Source of the DNA: Hyphomicrobiales bacterium
GTDB taxonomy: Bacteria > Pseudomonadota > Alphaproteobacteria > Rhizobiales > Rhizobiaceae
Direction of reading: 5' to 3'
DNA length: 64,000 bases
NCBI GenBank assembly: GCA_900472295.1
Contig: UCIA01000003.1
Location: forward strand, 443,073-507,072
In this document: in pieces, positions 17,621-28,375 of the stretch
How the letters are laid out: the number at the start of each line of letters is the position of its first letter
How positions within the stretch are numbered: position 1 is the first letter of the stretch
Notes under the pieces: generated by a model
The model's input: the letters and a program-made list of their open reading frames with translations, nothing else
The model's database searches: none
Told to the model about the DNA's origin: nothing
Made by a program: the position numbers and the translations under genes

Positions 17621-17669
17621 CCCCGGGATATTGCTGGTCGCAAATACCCCGGGATATTGCTGATCGCAA
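17621..17669. repeat. Two 23-bp direct repeats, period 26
   Basis: CCCCGGGATATTGCTGGTCG-CAA (17621-17643) is repeated at 17647-17669 with one change (G to A). It fills the gap just after argH and before lptM. No homologous copy is seen elsewhere in the window. It looks like a small local tandem duplication. Confidence 0.75.
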
Positions 17670-17678
17670 TATCCGGCA

Positions 17679-19079
17679 TCATGCCTTTACGATGCGCTTT
17701 TTCCAGCTGCGGATCTGCTTCCTGACTTCCGAGGGAGCAGTGCCGCCGAAGCTGGTGCGGCTCTTCACCGAATTCTGCACCGCCAGCACCGAGAAGATGT
17801 CCTGGGTAATACCGGGATTGATCGACTGGAGATCCTCCAGCGAAAGCTTCTCCAGGCTCACCTTCTTCTCTTCGGCCAGTGCCACTGCGCGGCCGGTGAC
17901 ATGATGCGCCTCGCGGAAGGGCAGGCCCAGCGTGCGGACCAGCCAGTCGGCGAGGTCGGTGGCAGTTGCGTGGCCCGAGCCGGCGGCCTTTTTCATGGCG
18001 GCGGCATTCACCGTCATGTCGCTCACCATGCCGGTCATCGCAGCCAGCATCAGGTCCAGCGTCTCGGCGGCGTCGAAGACCGATTCCTTGTCCTCCTGCA
18101 TGTCCTTGCCATAGGTCAAAGGCATGCCCTTCATCACCGTCAGCAGGCCGACGAGATGGCCGGTGACACGGCCGGTCTTGCCGCGCACCAGTTCGGCGGC
18201 GTCGGGGTTCTTCTTCTGCGGCATGATCGAGGAGCCGGTGGAGAAGGAGTCCGACAGCCTGACAAAACCGAATTGCGGCGTCGACCAGATAATGATCTCT
18301 TCGGCGAGCCGCGACAGATGCGTGGCGCAGATGGCGGCCAGGCTCAAAAACTCCAGCGCGAAATCGCGGTCGGACACGCTGTCCAGCGAATTGCGCATCG
18401 GTTCGCGGAAGCCAAGCGCTTGTGCCGTCTTGTGGCGATCGATCGGGAAGCTGGTGCCGGCAAGGGCGGCGGCGCCGAGCGGGCTTTCGTCCATCCGCTC
18501 GATGGCGTCGCGGACGCGCGACAGGTCGCGCGAAAACATCTCGACATAGGCCATGCAGTGGTGGCCGAAGGTCACCGGCTGCGCCGCCTGCATATGGGTG
18601 AAGCCCGGCATCACGGTCGCCGCATGCTCCTCGGCCCGCTCGAGGAGGGCCGAGATGAGCCCCTTCAGCGCCTCGGCGACGCGGAAGCACTCGTCCTTGA
18701 CCCAGAGTCTGAGATCGACCGCCACCTGGTCGTTGCGCGAGCGGGCGGTGTGCAGGCGCCCGGCGGCCGGTCCGATCAGATCGGCGAGGCGGGCCTCGAT
18801 GTTCATGTGGATATCTTCAAGCCGGGTCGAGAACTCGAACGTTCCGGCCTCGATCTCTTTCAGGATCGTGTTCAGCCCGTGAGCGATCTTTTCTTGATCG
18901 GCGGCCGAAATAATGCCCGTTTCAGCCAGCATCTCGCTATGGGCGACCGAACCTCTTATGTCTTGCGCGTAGAGTTTTCGGTCGAACGAGATCGACGCGT
19001 TGATCGCTTCCATGATCGCGGCCGGACCCGAGGCAAAACGTCCGCCCCACATCTGGTTGCTGGCCTTCTTGTCGCTCAT
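17679..19079 (-). CDS. argH: Argininosuccinate lyase
   Basis: The 466-residue protein cleaves argininosuccinate to arginine and fumarate. The superfamily signature [12 protein letters not shown], with the catalytic serine, is intact, as are [10 protein letters not shown] and the [13 protein letters not shown] stretch. Length fits the family. It heads the group argH-lptM-lysA, and lies only 35 bases from the divergent tlpA gene, so their promoters overlap. Confidence 0.95.
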   Translation of the reverse strand: MSDKKASNQMWGGRFASGPAAIMEAINASISFDRKLYAQDIRGSVAHSEMLAETGIISAADQEKIAHGLNTILKEIEAGTFEFSTRLEDIHMNIEARLADLIGPAAGRLHTARSRNDQVAVDLRLWVKDECFRVAEALKGLISALLERAEEHAATVMPGFTHMQAAQPVTFGHHCMAYVEMFSRDLSRVRDAIERMDESPLGAAALAGTSFPIDRHKTAQALGFREPMRNSLDSVSDRDFALEFLSLAAICATHLSRLAEEIIIWSTPQFGFVRLSDSFSTGSSIMPQKKNPDAAELVRGKTGRVTGHLVGLLTVMKGMPLTYGKDMQEDKESVFDAAETLDLMLAAMTGMVSDMTVNAAAMKKAAGSGHATATDLADWLVRTLGLPFREAHHVTGRAVALAEEKKVSLEKLSLEDLQSINPGITQDIFSVLAVQNSVKSRTSFGGTAPSEVRKQIRSWKKRIVKA

Positions 19080-19114
19080 CGCTATAAACCCGTGCTCCGG
19101 AGCAGTTTTAGAAA

Positions 19115-19816
19115 ATGGCAGACGGCAATAGATACTTCCCGGCCCCGCGCCTGATCCTCGCCGCCTTGGTGGCGGGCGTGCTGGCCGGCGCGGTCGCGGT
19201 ATATGTCAGCGAGAGCGGTTCTGGCAACAACGCACCGGCCGGCAGTGCACCTGCTGTGGCCGCAGCAGGCAGCAGCAAGGACGATGTCGCCTGCGCCGCC
19301 AAGAGCGACCGCGCCAAAAAAATCGCCGCCGCGGCCACGGGCCAGGTTGCGGCTCTGTTGCCGGCCGATCCGCCGCAATCGCTGAAAAGCCTCGCCTTCA
19401 ACGGTCCCGACGGCAAGCCGATGACGATCGCCGACCATGCCGGCAAGACGGTGCTGCTCAATCTGTGGGCGACATGGTGCGCGCCCTGCCGCGCCGAAAT
19501 GCCGGCGCTCGATGCGCTACAGAAGGAAAAGGGCAGCGATGCTTTCGAGGTGATCGCGGTCAATGTCGATGCCGGCGATGATGCGAAGCCGAAGAAGTTC
19601 CTCGGTGACATCGGCATCGAGAAGCTCGGTTTCTATCGCGATTCGACACTGGCGCTGTTCAACGACATCAAGACACGCGGCCTGGCGCTCGGCCTTCCCG
19701 TCACCATGCTGATCGACGGCGAAGGCTGCCTGGTTGCGCATATGAACGGACCGGCCGAATGGTCGGGCCCGGACGCCAAGCGGTTGGTCGACGCGGCATT
19801 GGGCCCGTCAGGCTGA
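19115..19816 (+). CDS. tlpA: Thiol:disulfide interchange protein TlpA
   Basis: This 233-residue protein has one N-terminal membrane anchor (about residues 10-30) and a periplasmic thioredoxin fold with the reduced/oxidised pair C122 and C125 in [15 protein letters not shown] cis-proline lies in LGLPVTML. Cysteines at 60 and near 210 (GEGC) match the extra disulfide of TlpA from Bradyrhizobium. TlpA keeps copper chaperones and cytochrome oxidase subunits reduced. The divergent argH-tlpA pair is conserved in rhizobia. Confidence 0.9.
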   Translation: MADGNRYFPAPRLILAALVAGVLAGAVAVYVSESGSGNNAPAGSAPAVAAAGSSKDDVACAAKSDRAKKIAAAATGQVAALLPADPPQSLKSLAFNGPDGKPMTIADHAGKTVLLNLWATWCAPCRAEMPALDALQKEKGSDAFEVIAVNVDAGDDAKPKKFLGDIGIEKLGFYRDSTLALFNDIKTRGLALGLPVTMLIDGEGCLVAHMNGPAEWSGPDAKRLVDAALGPSG

Positions 19817-20037
19817 GGGCTGGGCGGCCGGCGATCGTCGCAGGCCTGCCACGCCCCATTCTATCGCTGAGCCGGCTTGGCATTTTCCCCTGTCCTCGTT
19901 GCCGAGCGAGGGGGCGCGAAGTTAGCCGGATATGAAATTCACGAAACAGCAATAAAACCGTTGTCCGATTGTCATGAGCGACACATATTGCCTTTGCGGG
20001 AGTGCCCCTTTCGCCAATGACAAACGGGAGATGAAAC

Positions 20038-21348
20038 ATGAAGTTGCTCGGCTTTGCGGCCGGTGTCGCCGCTACCTTGACCCTGCTTTCCACCCCCTCC
20101 GCCTTCGCCGCCACCCAGATCAGTTGGTGGCATGCCATGACCGGCGCCAATGCCGAGGTGGTCGACAAGATCGCCAAGGATTTCAATGCCAGCCAGAGCG
20201 ACTATGAAATTCTCCCTGTTTTCAAGGGAACCTATCCCGAAACGCTGAATGCCGGCATCGCGGCCTTTCGTGCGGGTCAAGCGCCCGACATCATCCAGGT
20301 ATTCGACGTGGGCACCGGCGTCATGATGGCCGCCGAAGGCGCGATCAAACCGGTGGCCGACGTGTTGACCAGCGCCGGCATGACGTTCGACAAAAGCCAG
20401 TATTTGCCCGGCATCGTCGGCTACTATTCGAAGCCGGACGGCACCATGCTGTCCTTCCCCTATAATTCCTCCTCGCCGATCCTCTATTACAACAAGGATA
20501 TCTTCCAGAAGGCCGGGCTTGATGTGAACAACCCGCCCAAGACCTGGAACGAGGTGTGGGAATACGCCAAGAAGATCAAGGCGAGCGGCGCCGCTTCCTG
20601 CGGCTATACCTCAACCTGGCTGACCTGGATCCACCTCGAGGCCTTCGCCGCCTGGAACGACGTTTCCTATGGCACCAACCAGAACGGACTTGCCGGAACC
20701 GACGTCGAGCTCAAGATCAATGCGCCGATCTTCGTCAATCATTTCCAGGCGCTCGCCGATCTCGCCAAGGACGGCACCTTCAAATATGGCGGCCGTACCT
20801 CCGAAGCCAAGCAGATCTTCCTTGCCGGCGAATGCGGCATCTTCACCGAATCGTCGGGCGGTCTCGGTGACATCGTCAAGTCGGGCATGAACTACGGCAT
20901 CGGCCAGCTTCCCTATGATAGCGACGCCAAGGGCGCACCCCAGAACACCACGCCGGGCGGCGCCAGCCTGTGGGTGTTCGGCAACAAATCGGACGAGGAA
21001 TACAAGGGCGTCGCGGCGTTCTTCTCCTACCTGTCCAAGACCGAAGTGCAGGAGTATCTGCATCAGAAGTCGGGTTATCTGCCGGTGACGCTCGCTGCCT
21101 ATGAGGCGACCAAGAAGTCCGGCTTCTATGACAAGAACCCAGGCCGTGAGACGCCGATCCTGCAGATGCTGGGCAAGGCGCCGACCGAGAATTCGAAGGG
21201 CGTGCGCCTCGTCAACCTGCCGCAGGTGCGTGATATCGAGAACGAGGAATTCGAGAAGATGCTGGCCGGTCAGCAGACTGCGCAGCAGGCGCTCGACAAC
21301 GCGGTCGCACGCGGCAACAAGGCGATTCAGGAAGCGATCGGAAACTGA
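20038..21348 (+). CDS. ugpB: sn-Glycerol-3-phosphate ABC transporter, substrate-binding protein
   Basis: The 436-residue protein has a signal peptide of about 24 residues ending SAFA, followed by ATQISWWHAMTG, the UgpB mature start. Family segments YNSSSPILYYNKDIFQKAGL and GGASLWVFGNKS are present. It binds glycerol-3-phosphate or glycerophosphodiesters in the periplasm. ATG 20038 follows GGGAGATGAAAC. It heads ugpBAEC. A half-site resembling a Pho box (TTGTCAT at 19969) lies upstream, in line with phosphate control known for ugp in other bacteria, but the second half is poor. Confidence 0.9.
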   Translation: MKLLGFAAGVAATLTLLSTPSAFAATQISWWHAMTGANAEVVDKIAKDFNASQSDYEILPVFKGTYPETLNAGIAAFRAGQAPDIIQVFDVGTGVMMAAEGAIKPVADVLTSAGMTFDKSQYLPGIVGYYSKPDGTMLSFPYNSSSPILYYNKDIFQKAGLDVNNPPKTWNEVWEYAKKIKASGAASCGYTSTWLTWIHLEAFAAWNDVSYGTNQNGLAGTDVELKINAPIFVNHFQALADLAKDGTFKYGGRTSEAKQIFLAGECGIFTESSGGLGDIVKSGMNYGIGQLPYDSDAKGAPQNTTPGGASLWVFGNKSDEEYKGVAAFFSYLSKTEVQEYLHQKSGYLPVTLAAYEATKKSGFYDKNPGRETPILQMLGKAPTENSKGVRLVNLPQVRDIENEEFEKMLAGQQTAQQALDNAVARGNKAIQEAIGN

Positions 21349-21368
21349 AGCGATTTGTCAGTTGAACC

Positions 21369-21394
21369 TCGTCCACGCGGACCCGCGTGGACGA
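21369..21394 (+). promoter_or_regulatory. Perfect stem-loop between ugpB and ugpA
   Basis: TCGTCCACGCG and CGCGTGGACGA form a perfect 11-bp stem with a GACC loop. It lies 20 bases after the ugpB stop and its 3' arm covers the GTG at 21387, one possible start for ugpA. It could stabilise the ugpB message or limit ugpA translation. Confidence 0.75.
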
Positions 21395-22304
21395 CTTCCT
21401 GAATAGCGAGGGAATCACCCTGTCTCCACGCGTCGTCTTTCCCAACAAGACCCTGCCTTATCTGCTGGTGGCGCCGCAACTCGCCATTACGCTGATCTTT
21501 TTCTACTGGCCGACGGGGCAGGCGCTCTACCAGTCGATGCTCAGGGAAGACCCGTTCGGGCTGAAGAGCAAGTTCGTCGGCCTCGCCAATTTTCGCAAGG
21601 TGCTGGCCGACCCGGCCTACCTCAACTCGATCAAGGTTACGCTGGTGTTCTCTCTGGCGACCGCGATCGTCGCCATGGGGATGGCCCTGTTGCTTGCCGT
21701 CATGGCCGAGAAGGTGGTGCGCGGCAAAGGTCTTTATCGCACGCTGCTGATCTGGCCGTATGCGGTAGCGCCGGCGATTGCCGGCATGTTGTGGCTGTTT
21801 CTGTTCAACCCCTCGATCGGTTCGCTAGCCTACGCCTTGAGAGGTCTCGGCATCGCCTGGGATCCCTTGCTTAACGGCAACCACGCCATGATCCTGCTGG
21901 TGTCTGCGGCTGCCTGGAAGCAGATCAGCTACAATTTCCTGTTCTTCGTCGCCGGGCTGCAGGCGGTGCCGAAGACGTTGATAGAGGCGGCGGCCATCGA
22001 CGGCGCTGGCGAGACGAAGCGCTTCTGGACCATTGTCTTCCCGCTGCTCGCGCCGACGACCTTCTTCCTGCTGGTCGTCAACACTGTCTATGCGCTGTTC
22101 GACACTTTCGGCATCGTTCATGCCGTCACCGGCGGCGGGCCCGGAAAGACCACCGAGACGCTGGTCTACAAGGTCTACAATGATGGTTTCGTCAATTTGA
22201 TCCTCGGCGATTCGGCCGCGCAGTCGGTCATCCTGATGATCATCGTCATCTCGCTCACGGCCATCCAGTTCCGCTATGTGGAACGCAAAGTTCACTACGG
22301 CTGA
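21387..22304 (+). CDS. ugpA: Glycerol-3-phosphate ABC transporter permease UgpA
   Basis: The protein is up to 305 residues with six membrane spans. [20 protein letters not shown] is the usual UgpA N-terminus and the EAA loop is [18 protein letters not shown]. The start is doubtful: GTG 21387 lies in a hairpin, and family members start close to the VVFPNK stretch, which would point to a CTG at 21420 behind AGCGAGGG. The coding region itself is complete. It pairs with UgpE, which starts 9 bases downstream. Confidence 0.88.
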   Translation: MDDFLNSEGITLSPRVVFPNKTLPYLLVAPQLAITLIFFYWPTGQALYQSMLREDPFGLKSKFVGLANFRKVLADPAYLNSIKVTLVFSLATAIVAMGMALLLAVMAEKVVRGKGLYRTLLIWPYAVAPAIAGMLWLFLFNPSIGSLAYALRGLGIAWDPLLNGNHAMILLVSAAAWKQISYNFLFFVAGLQAVPKTLIEAAAIDGAGETKRFWTIVFPLLAPTTFFLLVVNTVYALFDTFGIVHAVTGGGPGKTTETLVYKVYNDGFVNLILGDSAAQSVILMIIVISLTAIQFRYVERKVHYG

Positions 22305-22313
22305 GGGCGAGCG

Positions 22314-23162
22314 ATGATCGGCCAGTCCCCGCTTCGCACCGTCATCGCCCACGCCGTGCTCATCCTCGGCATCCTGATCGTCGCCTTCCCGATCTATTAC
22401 ACCTTCGTCGCCTCCACGCAGACTCTGCAGACCATCCTCAGGCCGCCATTGCCGCTCCTGCCCGGCGACCAGTTCTGGACCAATTACAGCGAGGCGCTGT
22501 TCGGCGGTGTCGGCCGCATCGGCGGCGTCAGTGTCGGCCGATTGCTGCTCAACACCACGGTCATGGCGCTCGGCATCGCGGTGGGGAAGATTTTCATCTC
22601 GATCCTGTCGGCCTATGCGATCGTGTTCTTCCGTTTTCCGCTTCGGATGGTCTTCTTCTGGCTGATCTTCATTACCCTGATGCTTCCCGTCGAGGTGCGC
22701 ATCCTGCCGACCTACAAAGTGATGGTCGATCTCGGCATGATCGACACCTATGCCGGCCTGATCATTCCGCTCATCGCCTCGGCCACCGCGACGCTGTTGT
22801 TTCGCCAGTTCTTCATGACCATTCCGGGGGAACTGGTGGAGGCGGCGCGTGTCGACGGCGCCGGGCCGTGGCGCTTCTTTTTCGACATCCTGTTGCCGCT
22901 GTCGCGCACCAACATCGCAGCACTGTTCGTCATCCTTTTCATCTATGGCTGGACGCAATATCTGTGGCCGCTGCTCGTCACCAACAGCAACGATATGAAC
23001 ACCATCGTCATCGCGCTGAGAAAGATGGTTTCCTTCGCCGATGCCGATACGCAATGGCATCTGGTCATGGTCACCGCGATGCTGGCCATCCTGCCGCCGA
23101 TCCTGATCGTGGTGCTGATGCAACGCTGGTTCGTGCGCGGACTGGTCGATTCCGAAAAGTGA
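22314..23162 (+). CDS. ugpE: Glycerol-3-phosphate ABC transporter permease UgpE
   Basis: This 282-residue inner membrane protein has six spans. Family landmarks are [20 protein letters not shown] in the first periplasmic loop and the EAA loop [32 protein letters not shown] sequence ([15 protein letters not shown]) near the C-terminus is typical of UgpE. It forms the channel with UgpA. Spacing to ugpA (9) and ugpC (7) indicates one operon. Confidence 0.92.
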   Translation: MIGQSPLRTVIAHAVLILGILIVAFPIYYTFVASTQTLQTILRPPLPLLPGDQFWTNYSEALFGGVGRIGGVSVGRLLLNTTVMALGIAVGKIFISILSAYAIVFFRFPLRMVFFWLIFITLMLPVEVRILPTYKVMVDLGMIDTYAGLIIPLIASATATLLFRQFFMTIPGELVEAARVDGAGPWRFFFDILLPLSRTNIAALFVILFIYGWTQYLWPLLVTNSNDMNTIVIALRKMVSFADADTQWHLVMVTAMLAILPPILIVVLMQRWFVRGLVDSEK

Positions 23163-23169
23163 GAAGCTG

Positions 23170-24231
23170 ATGGCGACCGTTGATCTGAAGGATGTGAAGA
23201 AAGTCTATCCCAGCGGCGTCGAAGCGGTGAGGGGTGTCTCCATCGCCATTCCCGACAAGGAGCTTTGCGTGCTGGTTGGGCCGTCCGGCTGCGGCAAGTC
23301 CACGCTGCTGCGGATGATTGCCGGGCTGGAGACCATTTCTTCCGGGACGGTCGCCATCGACGGCAAGATCGTCAACAGCATCGGCCCGACCGAGCGCGAC
23401 ATTGCCATGGTGTTCCAGAACTATGCGCTCTACCCGCATATGAAGGTCTACGACAACATGGCCTACGGGTTGCGCAACCGCGGCACGCCCAAGGACGAGA
23501 TCGACAGCAGGGTGCGCTCGACCGCCAAGGTGCTGGAGCTCACGGCGCTGCTCGATCGGCGCCCGCGCGAACTTTCCGGCGGCCAGCGCCAGCGCGTGGC
23601 CATGGGGCGTGCCATCGTGCGCAATCCGAAAGTCTTCCTGTTCGACGAACCGCTCTCCAACCTCGACGCCAAACTCCGAGGCCAGATGCGGGTCGAAATC
23701 AAGAATTTGCAGCGCTCGCTCGGTGTCACCTCGGTCTACGTCACCCACGACCAGTTGGAGGCGATGACGCTGGCCGATATCCTCGTCGTCATGAATGCCG
23801 GGTTGGTCGAGCAGACGGGCGCGCCGCTCGACATCTACGAGAAGCCGGCCTCGACCTTCGTCGCTTCCTTCATTGGCGCACCGCCGATGAACCTTCTGCC
23901 TCTTTTGCAAGGACCGGCTGGTCCGGCGCTGACCGATGGCAAGGCGGTTGACTTTGCGCCTGCGAACGCCGCCACGCTTGGCTTCCGCCCTGAGGATGCC
24001 GACGTCACCTTCGGGGCCGACGCACCGTCCGGCGCGCTCGTGCTGCCGGCACTGGTCGAGGCGGTCGAACCGGTGGGATCCGAAAGTTTTCTTCACTGTG
24101 CCGCCGGCGGCAACCGCATCGTCGTGCGTGTGGCCGGCCGTGCAACAGCCAAACCCGGCGATCAACTGCGCGTCGTCGCCAGGACGGAGAAGCTGCATTG
24201 GTTCGACAACGCTGGGAAACGAGTCGATTAA
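23170..24231 (+). CDS. ugpC: Glycerol-3-phosphate ABC transporter ATP-binding protein UgpC
   Basis: The 353-residue ATPase has Walker [10 protein letters not shown] (37-45), Q-loop [12 protein letters not shown], signature LSGGQRQRV, Walker [13 protein letters not shown] and switch histidine [10 protein letters not shown]-terminal TOBE region follows. It drives UgpA/UgpE. The gene ends 35 bases from the convergent iron ABC operon, with no obvious hairpin between them, so read-through into antisense is possible. Confidence 0.9.
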   Translation: MATVDLKDVKKVYPSGVEAVRGVSIAIPDKELCVLVGPSGCGKSTLLRMIAGLETISSGTVAIDGKIVNSIGPTERDIAMVFQNYALYPHMKVYDNMAYGLRNRGTPKDEIDSRVRSTAKVLELTALLDRRPRELSGGQRQRVAMGRAIVRNPKVFLFDEPLSNLDAKLRGQMRVEIKNLQRSLGVTSVYVTHDQLEAMTLADILVVMNAGLVEQTGAPLDIYEKPASTFVASFIGAPPMNLLPLLQGPAGPALTDGKAVDFAPANAATLGFRPEDADVTFGADAPSGALVLPALVEAVEPVGSESFLHCAAGGNRIVVRVAGRATAKPGDQLRVVARTEKLHWFDNAGKRVD

Positions 24232-24266
24232 CGCAGCCGCTCGCGCCAATCAGACGCGTCGCCAGT

Positions 24267-25349
24267 TCAGGCGAAGACGTGTGCCTTGCCGGAGACGGTC
24301 AGCCGCACGATCTCGCCGACGGCAGGTGCATCGATGCCCGGCTTGCGCAGGATCAGTGGCGTGTTGCCTATTGCGGCGGCGTCGGGCGGATCGGGGTTGT
24401 TCAACAGCCGCACGGCAATGGTGCACATCGAGCCGGCGAATTCCGAGTCCGTCACCTCGGCGAAGATGGTGCCGACAGGACCCGACATGCCCTCGCGCGA
24501 CGTGCGTTTAACCTCCACCTGCTCCGGCCGCAGCATGATGCGGGCGAGATCGAGCCGCTCCTTGGTGTCGACGGCAATACGGCCGAGCGAGGAGGTGGCG
24601 AAGCCGCCTGAGATCTTTGCCGGCAGGATGATGGCGTCGCCAAGGAACTCGGCGACCATGCGGTTCTTCGGCTGCAGATAAAGCTCGCGCGGCGTGCCGA
24701 TTTGCGAGAACTGGCCGTCGCGCATGACCGCGACCTGGCTGGCGAAGGACAGCGCCTCGGCCTGGTCGTGGGTGACCAGTATGGTGGTGATCCCGGCGGC
24801 CTCGAGCAATTCGGCCACCGCCTTGCGCATCGAGGCGCGCAGGCCGGTGTCGAGTGCGGAGAACGGCTCGTCGAGCAGCATCAACCTGGGCTTCATCGCC
24901 ATGGCGCGGGCCAGCGCAACGCGTTGCTGCTGGCCGCCGGAGAGCTGATGCGGGCGGCGTTTGAGGATCGCCTTGTCGAGCCCGACCGTATAGGCGAGCT
25001 CGACGATGCGCTCCATGCGCTGGTCCTCGCCGCGGGCCATGCCGAAGCCGATATTGTCGGCGATGCTGAGATGCGGGAACAAGGCGCCGTCCTGCGCCAC
25101 CAGGCCGATGCCGCGGCGATGCGCGGGAATCGCATGGCCGCCATTGGCCAGCACTTCGCCATCGAGCGCGATGCGGCCCTGGTCCGGCGCCTCGAAGCCG
25201 GCGATCAGCCGCAGCAACGTCGTCTTGCCGCAGCCGGACGGGCCGACGATGGCGGTGCGGCTGCCGCTGGCAGCGTTGAGGTCGATGCCGGCAAGGGCGG
25301 CGACCGGGCCGTAATGTTTGGTGAGGCCGCTGATTTCGAGAAAGCTCAT
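24267..25349 (-). CDS. fbpC: Ferric iron ABC transporter ATP-binding protein
   Basis: The 360-residue ATPase has Walker [10 protein letters not shown], signature [15 protein letters not shown], Walker [13 protein letters not shown] and switch histidine THDQAEAL; a TOBE domain of the FbpC/PotA kind follows. The ATG at 25349 overlaps the permease stop by 4 bases. A longer frame to 26519 is only an overlapping shadow of the permease gene. With the upstream permease and binding protein it forms a siderophore-independent ferric iron importer. Confidence 0.87.
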   Translation of the reverse strand: MSFLEISGLTKHYGPVAALAGIDLNAASGSRTAIVGPSGCGKTTLLRLIAGFEAPDQGRIALDGEVLANGGHAIPAHRRGIGLVAQDGALFPHLSIADNIGFGMARGEDQRMERIVELAYTVGLDKAILKRRPHQLSGGQQQRVALARAMAMKPRLMLLDEPFSALDTGLRASMRKAVAELLEAAGITTILVTHDQAEALSFASQVAVMRDGQFSQIGTPRELYLQPKNRMVAEFLGDAIILPAKISGGFATSSLGRIAVDTKERLDLARIMLRPEQVEVKRTSREGMSGPVGTIFAEVTDSEFAGSMCTIAVRLLNNPDPPDAAAIGNTPLILRKPGIDAPAVGEIVRLTVSGKAHVFA

Positions 25350-26917
25350 CGTCCGGCCATCCGTTTCGACTGGACATAGAGCAGCCAGGTCAGCGGCAGC
25401 GACATCGCCACCATGATGAAAGCGTAAGGGGCGGCCGATGCATAGTCGATCTCGCCGCTGTAGGACCAGAACGCCATCGCCAGCGTGCGGGTGCCGTTGG
25501 GCGCCAGCATCTGGGTGGCGGTCAGTTCGTTCATGATACCGAGCGCCACCAGCGCCATGCCAGCCGCGGCACCCGGGGCCGACAGGCGGATCGTCGTCGA
25601 CCACAGCGCCATAAGCGGCGGCCGGCCAAGGCTGGCGGCGGCGCGTTCGAGCTCGACCGGCGCCTGCGCGATCGAGGCTCTCAGGCTGATCAAGGCGCGC
25701 GGCAGGAACATCAGCGCATAGGCGACCAGAATGGTGAACAGCGTCTGGTAGAGCGGCATGGCGATGCGCACGGTGATGGTGACCAGCGCCAGCGCGATGA
25801 CGACGCCGGGCAGCGAGCCGACGATATAGTTGCAGCCTTCGAGCAGCCGCTGCAGCGGCCCCGGCGCGCGGATCGAGATCCAGGCCATCGGCATGGCGGC
25901 GATGGTGGCAAGCACGGCGCCGACGAGCGCCAGGAACAGCGTCTGGCCAAGTGCCAGGCCAATTTCGTCGAAACGCCAGACATCGGCGCCGCCGGCAGCT
26001 AGCCAGCGGCCGATGGTGATGAAGGGCACGCCGATGGCGAGCAGCGTGGTGATGGCAGGCAGAGCCAGGCAAGGCAGCGTGGCGCGCCCGAGCCTGCTGC
26101 GCTGCCGGTGGCGGGCGGCGCCCGAGCCGACACGGGCATAGCGCTCCTCGCCGCGCACCAGCACCTCCAGGGCGAGCAGCACGAAGCAGCAGGTTACCAG
26201 CACGCCTGCCAGCATGTTGGCGGCGGGGCCGTTGAAGGTCGACTGGAACTGGTCGACGATCGCGGTGGTGAACGTGTCGAAGCGGATGAAGACGTAGAGG
26301 CCGTATTCGGCAAGCAGATGCAGCCCGACCAGCAGCGCGCCGCCGCAAATGGCGAGCCTTAACTGCGGCAGCACGACACGCCAAAACACGCGCCATGGGC
26401 CGAGACCAAGCGCTGCCGCGGCGTCTTCCAGGGCCGGGTCGAGACGGCGCAGCGCGGCTGACACCGGCAGATAGAGGAACGGGAAATAGGCGAGCACCGA
26501 GACCAGCACGGCGGCCCACAGTCCGTGCAGTCCCGGCGCCAGGGTGACCCAGGCGTAGGAATGCACGAAGGCGGGGATGGCAAGCGGCGCTACCGCCAGC
26601 CAGGCCCAGAGTCGGGCGCCGGGCAAGTCGCTGCGCTCGGTGAGCCAGGCCAGCGCTATCGACAACACAATGGCGATCGGCACCGCGAGCGCCACCAGAA
26701 ACACGGTGTTGACCAGAAGGTCGCCGACGCGCGGCCGAAAGATCAGCGCCGAGACGGTGTCCCAGCCGGTCTGCACGCCGATCCAGATGATGAAGGCGAG
26801 CGGCAGCAGCGACAGCAGCGACACGATAATGGCGGCAAGCGCGATCCAGGACATGGGCTGCCGCCGGGACCGCCCGGATGCCGGCCCTGAATGTGCGAGA
26901 TCGACCGTAGACTGCAT
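25346..26917 (-). CDS. fbpB: Ferric iron ABC transporter permease (double-domain)
   Basis: This 523-residue permease has about twelve membrane spans as two fused permease modules, the FbpB/SfuB layout. Two EAA-type loops are visible ([21 protein letters not shown] and [20 protein letters not shown], each split by family consensus). I choose the start at 26917 ([11 protein letters not shown]); a longer frame to 26974 lacks support. It follows the binding-protein gene by 151 bases with a hairpin in between. Confidence 0.86.
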   Translation of the reverse strand: MQSTVDLAHSGPASGRSRRQPMSWIALAAIIVSLLSLLPLAFIIWIGVQTGWDTVSALIFRPRVGDLLVNTVFLVALAVPIAIVLSIALAWLTERSDLPGARLWAWLAVAPLAIPAFVHSYAWVTLAPGLHGLWAAVLVSVLAYFPFLYLPVSAALRRLDPALEDAAAALGLGPWRVFWRVVLPQLRLAICGGALLVGLHLLAEYGLYVFIRFDTFTTAIVDQFQSTFNGPAANMLAGVLVTCCFVLLALEVLVRGEERYARVGSGAARHRQRSRLGRATLPCLALPAITTLLAIGVPFITIGRWLAAGGADVWRFDEIGLALGQTLFLALVGAVLATIAAMPMAWISIRAPGPLQRLLEGCNYIVGSLPGVVIALALVTITVRIAMPLYQTLFTILVAYALMFLPRALISLRASIAQAPVELERAAASLGRPPLMALWSTTIRLSAPGAAAGMALVALGIMNELTATQMLAPNGTRTLAMAFWSYSGEIDYASAAPYAFIMVAMSLPLTWLLYVQSKRMAGR

Positions 26918-27009
26918 CAGCTCGGCCGCGCCCCTGCCAGGGCGGGGGCGCCGCAGGCGCGGCCGGAAATGCAATATGTCGTCATGGACGAAGCCATCTC
27001 GAAAACAGA

Positions 27010-27039
27010 GCGCTCCCGCGGAAAGGCCCGCAGGAGCGC
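27010..27039 (-). promoter_or_regulatory. Stem-loop between fbpA and fbpB (attenuator or 3' stabiliser)
   Basis: On the minus strand GCGCTCCTGCGG pairs with CCGCGGGAGCGC (one mismatch) around a short loop and is followed by TCTGTTTTCG. It lies 30 bases after the fbpA stop. The partial T run suggests leaky termination, which would give more binding protein than permease. Confidence 0.65.
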
Positions 27040-27068
27040 AATTGCTGCTCTTTTAGGACGAAAGCAGA

Positions 27069-28076
27069 CTAAAGCAAGCCGGCTGCCGTCATCAGGTCGG
27101 TCACCTTCTTGGAGTTCAGCGTCGCCGGGTCGATCTTCGGCGCCTGCAGATCGGCCAGCGGCACCAGCTTCGGATTGGACGCGGCACCCTGGCCGACCGC
27201 ATATTCGAAGGACGTGCCGGTCTTCAGCACCTCCTGGCCGCCCTTGCCGGTCACCCATTTCAGGAACGCCTGGGCTTCCTTCGGATGCTTGCTGGAGGCC
27301 AGCACGCCGCCGCCGGAGATCGAGACGAAAGCGCCCGGATCCTGGTTCTTGAAATAGTGCAGCTCGACGTTTTTGCTGTTTTCGCCGGTCTTGGCCTGAT
27401 CGCCGAAATAGTAATAGTGGTAGATGACGCCGCCTTCGATCTCGCCGGCATTCACCGCCTTCATCACCGTGCCATTGCCCTTGTAGGCGGTGAAGTTTTC
27501 CTTCATCGCCTTCAGCCAGTCGGCGGTGGCGGCTTCGCCCTTGAGCTGCAGCAGCGCGCTGACGATGGCCTGGAAATCGGCACCGGACGGCGATGCGGCC
27601 CAGCGCCCCTTCCAGCTCGGATCGGCGAGATCGAGCATCGATTTGGGCAACTTGTCGGCAGTGAGCTTGGTTTTGTTGTAGGCAAAGACGGTGCTGCGCG
27701 CCGCGACACCCACCCATTTGCCGCTGCTTGGCTGGTAGTCGGCAGGGACCTGGGCCAGCGTGTCGGCGTCGACCGGCGCAAAAAGGCCCGCCGCTTCGAC
27801 GAGCGTCATAGCCGGTGAGTTCTCGGTCAGGAACACGTCGGCCGGTGAGGAAGCGCCCTCGGCGACGATCTGATTGGAGAAATCGCTGTCGCCGCCATTG
27901 CGCAACGTGACCTTGATGCCGGTTTCCTTGGTGAAACCTTCGACCCATTCCTTTGCCAGGCTCTCGTGCTGGGCGTTGTAGACGATGATGCCGGCATCAT
28001 CGGCCATTGCGGGGCCGCCAATCAGGCTGATGGCCAATACGGTGGCATTGGCGAGGGCGGAAAGAGCATACTTCAT
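27069..28076 (-). CDS. fbpA: Ferric iron ABC transporter, substrate-binding protein
   Basis: The 335-residue protein has a signal peptide ending PAMA (about 25 residues), then DDAGIIVYNAQHESLAKEW, the opening of the FbpA/AfuA group, with a metal-ligand histidine in NAQHESL. Further on, the tyrosine-rich GGVIYHYYYFGDQ supplies the iron-binding tyrosine pair. The start follows AAGGATGACTCA. It captures ferric iron in the periplasm for FbpB/FbpC. An IRO-box-like sequence about 50 bases upstream points to iron repression by RirA. Confidence 0.87.
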   Translation of the reverse strand: MKYALSALANATVLAISLIGGPAMADDAGIIVYNAQHESLAKEWVEGFTKETGIKVTLRNGGDSDFSNQIVAEGASSPADVFLTENSPAMTLVEAAGLFAPVDADTLAQVPADYQPSSGKWVGVAARSTVFAYNKTKLTADKLPKSMLDLADPSWKGRWAASPSGADFQAIVSALLQLKGEAATADWLKAMKENFTAYKGNGTVMKAVNAGEIEGGVIYHYYYFGDQAKTGENSKNVELHYFKNQDPGAFVSISGGGVLASSKHPKEAQAFLKWVTGKGGQEVLKTGTSFEYAVGQGAASNPKLVPLADLQAPKIDPATLNSKKVTDLMTAAGLL

Positions 28077-28121
28077 TGAGTCATCCTTGACCGGGGGTTG
28101 GCGCGCCCACCTATCTATACC

Positions 28122-28136
28122 TGACCAGAGTAGTCA
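28122..28136. promoter_or_regulatory. IRO box-like operator (TGA-N9-TCA) upstream of fbpA
   Basis: TGACCAGAGTAGTCA fits the TGA-N9-TCA form of the IRO box recognised by the iron regulator RirA in rhizobia. On the minus strand it overlaps a TTGACT hexamer that could be a -35 element, 46 to 60 bases before the fbpA start. Its position and the nature of the gene both support iron control; binding is inferred. Confidence 0.6.
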
Positions 28137-28375
28137 ACATTGATGCCTGCGCACAGGCATAAAAACGTCGTCACTGGCCGGATAATTCCGGGCAATGCGA
28201 AATTTAGGATCCGGAAGGCCTCACAAGGGCTGCAAGCGGCGCGGGATCAACGTTCTCGCGGTCGTAATCCTAGGGAGGTTACCGGCCAGCCGCTGCGTTT
28301 TGCGATGATATGGTTGTGCTCGCAAACTTTCGTGATTTGCCCGTAGTTTGGCTTGGACATTATTTCGCCGGCCAC

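Noticed and set aside
28140-28346. 68-codon open frame in the fbpA-sigF gap
   Set aside because: No ribosome site, no family resemblance, and it overlaps regulatory sequences.
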